This document shows positions 1-3,939 of a stretch of 5,300 nucleotides of DNA, piece after piece. Position 1 is the stretch's first letter. The number at the start of each line of letters is the position of its first letter. The DNA comes from Streptomyces violaceus (lineage in GTDB: Bacteria; Actinomycetota; Actinomycetes; Streptomycetales; Streptomycetaceae). The notes under the pieces are model-generated. The model was not told the DNA's origin. It made no database searches and saw only the letters and a list, made by a program, of their open reading frames with translations. A program made the position numbers and the translations under genes. The stretch covers positions 36,342 to 41,641 of the forward strand of contig KL569124.1 in the NCBI GenBank assembly GCA_000715635.1. Direction: 5' to 3'.

Positions 1-1
1 C

Positions 2-460
2 CAGCCGCTGCTCTTCCAGATCCTGAACGAGATGGACGGCCTCGGCGACGACGCCGATGTCGCCTTCCTGCTCACCACCAACCGCGCCGACCTGCTGGAA
101 CCGGCCCTGGCCCAGCGCCCGGGGCGGGTCGACCTCGCCGTGGAGATCCCCCTGCCGGACGCCGACGGGCGCGCCCGGCTGCTCGGTCTGTACGGCTCCG
201 GCCTCGGTCTGGGCAAGGAGATCACCGACGAGGTGGTGGCCCGCACGGAGGGCACGACGGCGTCCTTCACCAGGGAGCTCGTCCGCAGGTCCGTACTGAT
301 CGCCGCCGAGCGCGAGTCGCCCCGCACCGAGGCGGAGGACGTCCGCGCCGCCCTCGACGAACTCCTCTCCGACCACGACCGGCTGACCCGGCGCCTGCTC
401 GGAGTGCCAGGAGCCGAGGACGCCGAGGACGCGGAGGGGTGGCAGGGGGACGACGCCTGA
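2..460 (+). CDS. AAA-family ATPase, C-terminal part (5' end outside window)
   Basis: The reading frame is open from the window edge to the TGA at 458-460 and gives 152 residues. What is visible is the second half of an AAA module and its lid. The segment LLFQILNEMDGL is the stretch that follows Walker B in classic AAA proteins. Next come sensor 1 (LTTNRADLLEPAL, with the Asn) and the arginine-finger region (AQRPGRVDL). The helical lid contains a sensor-2-like stretch, EGTTASFTRELVRRS. The tail is acidic and low in complexity (GAEDAEDAEGW) and looks like a natural end. Walker A and any N-terminal domain are outside the window, so the substrate cannot be told. Such proteins are generally hexameric ATP-driven remodelling or unfolding enzymes in the cytoplasm. 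The gene faces the minus-strand oxidoreductase operon, and no clear terminator is seen between them. The family call is firm and the specific role is unknown. Confidence 0.88.
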   Translation, partial: QPLLFQILNEMDGLGDDADVAFLLTTNRADLLEPALAQRPGRVDLAVEIPLPDADGRARLLGLYGSGLGLGKEITDEVVARTEGTTASFTRELVRRSVLIAAERESPRTEAEDVRAALDELLSDHDRLTRRLLGVPGAEDAEDAEGWQGDDA

Positions 461-578
461 CGTCCCCGAAGCGGCCTTCGCAGAAGAAGCCGCCCATGGC
501 CGAGGTGCCCCGAACATCCGATCCCGCGGGCAGTTCGACCCTCACCTCGACGTCGAGGGCGCGAAGCTCTCCCGCACG
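459..578 (-). pseudogene. Remnant of a DUF4097-type beta-strand protein
   Basis: Read on the minus strand, about 40 codons give a sequence ending in GGFFCEGRFGDV and containing VRVELPAGSDVRGTS. This resembles the repeat pattern of DUF4097 proteins of Streptomyces (hydrophobic strand, LPAGSDV turn, then a C-E-G-R-x-G-D strand). The codons follow the coding pattern of the host: third positions nearly all G or C, second positions mixed. The reading frame stays open upstream to about 629 with the same codon bias but without similarity I recognise. Similarity stops at the GDV codons, exactly where the ATPase stop codon begins; beyond that the frame is only the complement of the ATPase gene. A full DUF4097 protein would have many more repeats, and no credible start with a ribosome binding site is seen, so this looks like a decayed or truncated copy. 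The assignment rests on remembered family patterns and has not been searched. Confidence 0.5.
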
Positions 579-1546
579 GCCCCGGCCGGGCAGGTGGCGC
601 CGCCACGCCGCGCACACGAACTGGTCGACTGGCGACCCGGGCCGACCGCGATCGGGCCCGGCTCGGCGGCCTCGTCCAGGCGGGCCTGTTCCTCCGCGCT
701 GAGGAGCAGGCCCGCCGCGGCCGCCGAGTCCCTGGCCGTCTCCGGCCGGCTCGCCCCCGGGATCGGGATGACGGCCGGGGAGCGCGCCAGCAGCCAGGCC
801 AGGCCGACCCGCTGGGGACTGACACCGCGCTCCGCCGCGACGGCGTGGAAGGCGGCGAAGCGGTCCGCTCCCTCCGTCCGTGACGGCCCGTCCAGGGAAC
901 TGCGGGCCAGCCCGCCCAGCGGACTCCACGGCAGGAACGCCAGCCCCAGTTCCGCGCACAGCCGCAGCTCCGGCTCGCTGCTCCGGACGGCGGGGGAGTA
1001 CCGGTTCTGAACCGACACCAGCCGGTCGCCGAGGATCTCGCGCGCCCGGCGGATCTGGTCCGCGTCCGCGTTGGACACTCCGGCCAGCCGGATCGTGCCC
1101 GCGTCGAGCAGCTCACGCAGGGCACCGACCGACTCATCGAACGGCACCTCAGGGTCCGGCTTGTGGAGTTGGTAGAGGCCGATCGCCTCCACACCGAGGC
1201 GCTTGCGGGAGGCCTCGGCGGCGGCCTTGAGGTGGCGCGGGGAGCCGTTCACCGTCCAGTCGCCGCCGGCCGGGCGGCCACGGCCGCCCTTCGTCGCCAC
1301 CAGCACGCCGGACGTGTCACCGTCGTAGGTGGCGAGTGCCCGGGCCAGCAGACGTTCGTTGTGGCCGGGTTCGGAGCCCGGCAGATGGTAGGAGTCGGCC
1401 GTGTCCAGGAGGGTCACGCCCGCGTCGAGCGCGGCGTGCACGGTGGCCAGGGCGCGCTTCTCGTCCGGCCGGCCCTCGAGGGACAGCGGCATCGCGCCGA
1501 GCCCGATCGCGCTCACCGGCAGCCCGCCCAGTGTCCTGTACCGCAT
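542..1546 (-). CDS. Aldo/keto reductase family oxidoreductase
   Basis: The 334-residue protein is an NADPH-dependent carbonyl reductase of the AKR (beta/alpha)8-barrel type, presumably cytoplasmic. It begins MRYRTLGGLPVSAIGLG, the usual AKR opening. All four catalytic residues are present: Asp48 and Tyr53 in LLDTADSYH, Lys86 in VLVATKGG, and His128 in LYQLHKPDP. The cofactor-binding motif PIPGASRPE lies at 261-269. The ATG at 1546 was chosen over a longer open frame because it matches the family start and has AAAGGG 8 nt upstream (1555-1560). It begins one base after the stop of the epimerase-like gene, so the two are probably one transcript with coupled translation. The fold ends near residue 294 (ARLDEAA). 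The last 40 residues are rich in Gly, Ser, Arg and Cys, do not look like the family, and are read out of frame across the DUF4097-like remnant. The native stop may have been lost. The substrate is unknown. Confidence 0.9.
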   Translation of the reverse strand: MRYRTLGGLPVSAIGLGAMPLSLEGRPDEKRALATVHAALDAGVTLLDTADSYHLPGSEPGHNERLLARALATYDGDTSGVLVATKGGRGRPAGGDWTVNGSPRHLKAAAEASRKRLGVEAIGLYQLHKPDPEVPFDESVGALRELLDAGTIRLAGVSNADADQIRRAREILGDRLVSVQNRYSPAVRSSEPELRLCAELGLAFLPWSPLGGLARSSLDGPSRTEGADRFAAFHAVAAERGVSPQRVGLAWLLARSPAVIPIPGASRPETARDSAAAAGLLLSAEEQARLDEAAEPGPIAVGPGRQSTSSCARRGGATCPAGAVRESFAPSTSR

Positions 1547-1547
1547 G

Positions 1548-2468
1548 TCAGTCGCCCTTTCCGAGCGTCTCGGCGACGGCACGCGGCAACCACTGCCGGG
1601 CGTCGTCGAAGGTGTGGCCGAGCCGGGTGGCACGGGTGTTGTCCATGCCGTAGGAGCGGCGGAAGGAGAACGGCGAGACCTCGCCGACCTCCACGGGCCG
1701 GAACACGGTCCGGCCGCCCGGGACGTGCGCGGCCACCGCCTCGCACAACTCCTCGGTGCTCAGCGTCCCGTGGGAGGCGGCGTTCACCGGCCCGGTGAAG
1801 TCCTCGCCGGCCGCCCAGGCCAGGAAGCGGGCGATCTCCTCGACGTGGACGTACGTGGCGGGCCGGTTCACCACCGGCACGGTGATCGGCTCGCCGGTGC
1901 GGATCCGCTCGGCGTAGTGGGCCAGCCGGCCGGTGAAGTCGTCGTCCCCGCCCAGCACATGGGCCACCCGCACCGCCGTGTACGGGAACGCCGGGCCGTC
2001 GGCCGCGAGGACCGCCTCGGCCTGCCGCTTGCCCTCCCCGTAGTGCGCCTCCCGGAACGCCGGGTCGTCCCAGGGCAGTTCGAGGTCCACGGGCACGGTG
2101 GACGGGACGACGGCCTCCTCGCGCACGAGGGCGGGGGAGTCCTCGTACTCGTACACCTCGACCGTCGAGGTCATCACATAGCGGCCGGTACGGCCGGAGA
2201 AGACGCGGCGGGCGAATGCCGCCTGGCGCGGGGTGTAACAGACCTGGTCGACGACGACATCGAAGACGCGCGAGCCGAGCGCGTCGGTCAGCGACCGCTC
2301 GTCGTCCCGGTCGGCCACCAGATGCTCCACCCCGGCCGGCGGCGGGGAGGACCCCCGGTTCAGCACGGTGACGCGGTGCCCTTCGTCCCGCAGCCGTGCG
2401 ATCAGGCGCTTGCCGACATAGCGGTTTCCACCGATGACCAGTACGTTCCGGACCTTTTCCATGGCCAT
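1548..2468 (-). CDS. NAD-dependent epimerase/dehydratase-like (atypical extended SDR) protein
   Basis: This 306-residue protein has an N-terminal Rossmann fold with the nucleotide-binding motif GGNRYVG at 13-19 and the strand-end LNRG at 36-39, as in the atypical extended short-chain dehydrogenases related to sugar epimerases and CSP41-like proteins. The catalytic pair Tyr143-x3-Lys147 sits in HYGEGKRQAE, with Ser/Thr residues in MTSTVEVY at 99-106. The C-terminal half (THV-type helix YVHVEEIARFL, then GPVNAAS) is typical of the family's substrate domain. The substrate cannot be read from sequence. Two starts are possible, ATG at 2468 and ATG at 2462 (MAMEKV); AGGAG at 2473-2477 is 4 nt from the first and 10 nt from the second. 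The much longer open frame upstream is only the complement of the regulator genes. The gene heads an operon with the aldo/keto reductase and diverges from the Lrp-type regulator. Confidence 0.88.
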   Translation of the reverse strand: MAMEKVRNVLVIGGNRYVGKRLIARLRDEGHRVTVLNRGSSPPPAGVEHLVADRDDERSLTDALGSRVFDVVVDQVCYTPRQAAFARRVFSGRTGRYVMTSTVEVYEYEDSPALVREEAVVPSTVPVDLELPWDDPAFREAHYGEGKRQAEAVLAADGPAFPYTAVRVAHVLGGDDDFTGRLAHYAERIRTGEPITVPVVNRPATYVHVEEIARFLAWAAGEDFTGPVNAASHGTLSTEELCEAVAAHVPGGRTVFRPVEVGEVSPFSFRRSYGMDNTRATRLGHTFDDARQWLPRAVAETLGKGD

Positions 2469-2471
2469 AAT
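2466..2471 (+). promoter_or_regulatory. Possible -10 element for the Lrp-type gene
   Basis: CATAAT differs from the consensus TATAAT at one position and would place transcription start near 2478, about 30 nt before the regulator ATG at 2508. It overlaps the start codon of the divergent epimerase-like gene. No convincing -35 box is seen at 16-19 bp, so this is only a candidate. Confidence 0.22.
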
Positions 2472-2472
2472 T

Positions 2473-2477
2473 CTCCT
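2473..2477 (-). promoter_or_regulatory. Ribosome binding site of the epimerase-like gene
   Basis: AGGAG on the minus strand stands 4 nt before the ATG at 2468 and 10 nt before the ATG at 2462. It fixes the start to one of these two codons and rules out the long upstream extension of the frame. Which ATG is used is not decided by the spacing alone. Confidence 0.7.
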
Positions 2478-2507
2478 GGCGCACATCCGCGTACTGAAGG
2501 GGGAACC

Positions 2508-3017
2508 ATGGGAGTTCAGGCCGCCACGCCGAAAGAACCACGGCATCTGCGCAGCGCCACCGACGAAACCTCGGTGGCCTTCGACGCGCTGGACCGGCAG
2601 ATCCTCCACCTGCTCCAGACCGACGGCCGGATCAAGCTCAGCGAGCTGGGCCGCCGGGTCCGGCTCAGCCCGGCGGCGGTCACCGAGCGGGTGCGGCGGC
2701 TGGAGGCGGCGGGCGTGATCAGCGGCTACGGGGCCCAGGTCGTCCCGGCCCGGCTCGGCTACGGCATCCAGGCGTTCATCCGGGTCAACCCGCACGGCGG
2801 CTACAACCTGAAGCACCCCAGGACCCTGGAGCTGATCGAGCGGCCCGAGATCACCGAGGTGCACCACGTGGTCGGCGAGGACTGCTGGATCCTCAAGGTC
2901 GCCGTCCGGGACACCGTCCATCTGGAGGAGGTCCTGGAGGGTGTCTCCGCGCTGGGGCGCACGACGACGTCGATCGTGCTGACCTCCCCGGTGGAGCAAA
3001 AACCGCTGTTGCCTTGA
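2508..3017 (+). CDS. Lrp/AsnC family transcriptional regulator
   Basis: The 169-residue protein has the two-domain layout of Lrp/AsnC regulators, which bind DNA as dimers or higher oligomers and sense small metabolites, often amino acids. After a polar N-terminal stretch of about 24 residues comes the AsnC-type winged helix (FDALDRQILHLLQTDGR, then KLSELGRRVRLS and the recognition helix SPAAVTERVRRLEAAGVI at 54-71). The RAM ligand domain follows from about 86, with the glycine-acid turn VVGEDCWILKV at 121-131. The length is typical for the family plus the short N-terminal extension. The ATG at 2508 was chosen because GAAGGGGGAA lies directly upstream and the frame before it is only the complement of the epimerase-like gene. 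It diverges from that gene over 39 bp, a classic arrangement for an autoregulated regulator that also controls its neighbour. The ligand is unknown. Confidence 0.92.
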   Translation: MGVQAATPKEPRHLRSATDETSVAFDALDRQILHLLQTDGRIKLSELGRRVRLSPAAVTERVRRLEAAGVISGYGAQVVPARLGYGIQAFIRVNPHGGYNLKHPRTLELIERPEITEVHHVVGEDCWILKVAVRDTVHLEEVLEGVSALGRTTTSIVLTSPVEQKPLLP

Positions 3018-3039
3018 CGCGGGCGTCAAGGCATACGTT
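3009..3039 (+). promoter_or_regulatory. Probable merR promoter with long (19 bp) spacer
   Basis: TTGCCT at 3009-3014 and TACGTT at 3034-3039 can serve as -35 and -10 boxes with a 19-bp spacer, the elongated spacing characteristic of promoters controlled by MerR-family activators. Transcription would start 7-8 nt after the -10 box, at 3046-3047, which is the A of the merR ATG. This fits the lack of a ribosome binding site and predicts a leaderless message. An alternative -35, TTGACG at 3014-3019, gives only 14 bp to the same -10. Confidence 0.5.
3010..3033. promoter_or_regulatory. Perfect 24-bp palindrome, probable MerR operator
   Basis: Two 11-nt arms, TGCCTTGACGC (3010-3020) and GCGTCAAGGCA (3023-3033), are exact reverse complements separated by GG. 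The element overlaps the stop codon of the Lrp-type gene and lies in the spacer of the proposed merR promoter, 13 nt before the merR ATG. This is where MerR proteins bind their own promoters. It could also fold as an RNA hairpin, but no T-run follows, so a terminator is less likely. Confidence 0.65.
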
Positions 3040-3046
3040 CGTACGC

Positions 3047-3460
3047 ATGCGAATCGGCGAGCTGGCCGCACGAGCCGGGACCACGACGCGGACGCTGCGG
3101 TACTACGAGTCGCGGGGGCTGCTGCCCGCGCGGCGCACCGGCAACGGATACCGGACCTACGACGAGAGCGATCTGCGGCTGCTCCGGCAGATCCGGACGC
3201 TCCAGGACTTCGGGTTCGACTTGGAGGAGACGCGGCCCTTCGTGGAGTGTCTGCGGGCCGGTCACCCCGAGGGCGACTCGTGCCCGGCGTCGCTCGCGGT
3301 CTACCGGCGCAAGCTGGGCGAACTGGATTCCCTGATCGGTGAGCTGACCACCGTCCGGGACACGGTCGCCCGGCAACTGGCGCGGGCCGAGCTGGCAGCC
3401 GAGGCGGAGGCTCCGGGGGGTCCGGAGCCGCAGTGCGAGCTGGGAGGGGACACCTGGTGA
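3047..3460 (+). CDS. MerR family transcriptional regulator, likely thiol- or redox-responsive
   Basis: The 137-residue protein starts MRIGELAARAGTTTRTLRYYE, the conserved MerR helix-turn-helix, and continues with the wing (GLLPARRTGNGYRTYDESD) and a long dimerisation helix from about 80 to 120. Three cysteines occur: Cys68 and Cys79, ten residues apart near the effector-domain start (ECLRAG and GDSCPAS), and Cys130 close to the C-terminus. Paired cysteines in this part of MerR proteins bind metals or [2Fe-2S] clusters or sense oxidation, but the exact spacing does not match CueR, ZntR or SoxR as I know them. The ATG at 3047 matches the family start; a TTG 33 nt upstream is open but overlaps the palindrome and would add residues unlike the family. 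No ribosome binding site precedes the ATG, so a leaderless transcript is likely. The stop overlaps the thioredoxin start by 4 nt. Confidence 0.92.
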   Translation: MRIGELAARAGTTTRTLRYYESRGLLPARRTGNGYRTYDESDLRLLRQIRTLQDFGFDLEETRPFVECLRAGHPEGDSCPASLAVYRRKLGELDSLIGELTTVRDTVARQLARAELAAEAEAPGGPEPQCELGGDTW

Positions 3461-3501
3461 CCGATGTGACCGGCATGACAGATGTGACAGACGTGACGGA
3501 C
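3457..3501 (+). repeat. Five tandem 9-bp repeats at the thioredoxin start
   Basis: The units GTGACCGAT, GTGACCGGC, ATGACAGAT, GTGACAGAC and GTGACGGAC follow without interruption, consensus RTGACNGAY. They encode VTD, VTG, MTD, VTD and VTD. Each unit begins with a possible start codon, so the repeat contains the chosen start and four in-frame alternatives. Because the unit is a multiple of three, gain or loss of copies would not break the gene. Confidence 0.85.
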
Positions 3502-3798
3502 GCGGACTTCGAGGCGGAGGTGATCGGCGCCGAGCTGCCGGTGCTGGTGGAGTTCACTGCCGACTGGTGTCCGCCGTGCCGGCAGATGGCCCCGGTGCTG
3601 AAGGCCCTCGCCTCCGAGGAGGGCGACCGGCTGAAGGTGGTGCAGCTGGACGTGGACTCCAACCCGGAGACGACCCACGCCTACAAGGTGCTGTCGATGC
3701 CGACCTTCATGGTGTTCCGCGACGGTGAGCCCGTGAAGTCGATGGTGGGCGCGCGGGCCAAGCGGCGGCTGCTGGAGGAGCTGGCCGACGTGCTCTAG
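3457..3798 (+). CDS. Thioredoxin with CPPC active site
   Basis: The 113-residue cytoplasmic protein has the thioredoxin fold order: DADFEAEVIGAELPVLVEFTADWC, the redox motif Cys38-Pro-Pro-Cys41 (canonical CGPC), the strand VVQLDVDSNP, the cis-proline in MPTFMVF (Pro82) and the final helix. It would reduce protein disulfides. Two further positions differ from standard thioredoxin: Glu32 stands where the buried active-site Asp usually is, and Thr34 replaces the usual Trp. The GTG at 3457 was chosen because GGGAGGGGA at 3442-3450 lies just upstream at good spacing, and it overlaps the merR stop (GTGA), implying coupled translation. The first 15 residues are five V-T-D-like triplets encoded by a tandem 9-bp repeat, so internal GTG or ATG codons there are alternative but poorly spaced starts. 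Co-transcription with merR suggests that the regulator controls it. Confidence 0.93.
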   Translation: MTDVTGMTDVTDVTDADFEAEVIGAELPVLVEFTADWCPPCRQMAPVLKALASEEGDRLKVVQLDVDSNPETTHAYKVLSMPTFMVFRDGEPVKSMVGARAKRRLLEELADVL

Positions 3799-3816
3799 AC
3801 GACCCGCCCGGACAAC

Positions 3817-3854
3817 AGGAAATCCCCCGAGCAATTGCGCTCGGGGGATTTCCT
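3817..3854 (+). terminator. Strong intrinsic terminator after thioredoxin
   Basis: A perfect 16-bp stem (arms AGGAAATCCCCCGAGC at 3817-3832 and its exact reverse complement at 3839-3854) with a 6-nt AATTGC loop starts 18 nt after the thioredoxin stop. It is followed by T-rich sequence (TTGCGTATATTTG). It should end the lrp/merR-trx transcription and separate it from the HelD-like gene. Confidence 0.88.
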
Positions 3855-3858
3855 TGCG

Positions 3859-3864
3859 TATATT
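3859..3864 (+). promoter_or_regulatory. Possible -10 element for the HelD-like gene
   Basis: TATATT matches the -10 consensus at five of six positions and sits just after the terminator. A weak -35 (TTGCGC at 3835-3840) lies 18 bp before it, inside the hairpin. Transcription would start near 3871, giving a leader of about 70 nt that opens with the dyad at 3871-3903. A second candidate -10, CAGTAT at 3916-3921, lacks a clear -35. Both are weak. Confidence 0.25.
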
Positions 3865-3870
3865 TGTTTG

Positions 3871-3903
3871 TTCGCGACTTCAACTCAAGAGAAGTCACGC
3901 GAA
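3871..3903. promoter_or_regulatory. Imperfect dyad upstream of the HelD-like gene
   Basis: TTCGCGACTTC at 3871-3881 pairs with GAAGTC and GCGAA at 3891-3903, with two unpaired bases (AC) on the right arm and a 9-nt centre. It ends 36 nt before the start codon in AT-rich intergenic DNA. It may be an operator or, if transcription starts upstream, an RNA hairpin in the leader. No T-run follows it, so a terminator is unlikely. Confidence 0.4.
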
Positions 3904-3929
3904 GTTCAGTGAGCACAGTATATCCGGGC

Positions 3930-3934
3930 GGGAG
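3930..3934 (+). promoter_or_regulatory. Ribosome binding site fixing a TTG start
   Basis: GGGAG stands 5 nt before the TTG at 3940. It decides in favour of that codon over the in-frame GTG at 3934, which overlaps the GGGAG itself, and over the first in-frame ATG at 4078, which would remove part of the conserved N-terminal coiled coil. Confidence 0.65.
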
Positions 3935-3939
3935 TGGAA

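Noticed and set aside
545..558. Perfect 14-bp palindrome CCTCGACGTCGAGG near the AKR stop
   Set aside because: It has no loop or T-run, lies in a GC-rich coding-like stretch, and is built from common GC-rich codons; chance is sufficient.
461..629. DUF4097-like stretch as a living short gene starting at an internal GTG (615-617)
   Set aside because: No ribosome binding site was seen, the family pattern stops abruptly, and the frame then runs on opposite the ATPase gene.
1401..2507. Extension of the Lrp frame upstream to 1401
   Set aside because: It lies opposite the epimerase and AKR genes and gives low-complexity His/Gly/Arg/Val-rich sequence without a domain.
3010..3033. Palindrome as an intrinsic terminator for the Lrp-type gene
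   Set aside because: The stem overlaps the stop codon and no T-run follows; the operator reading fits better with the promoter boxes around it.
2469..3662. Extension of the epimerase-like frame upstream to 3662
   Set aside because: It is the complement of the lrp, merR and trx genes; the AGGAG at 2473-2477 and the Rossmann start fix the true N-terminus.
3301..3834. Minus-strand open frame opposite merR and thioredoxin
   Set aside because: It is a shadow of two clear genes, with His-, Arg- and Leu-rich sequence and no family resemblance.
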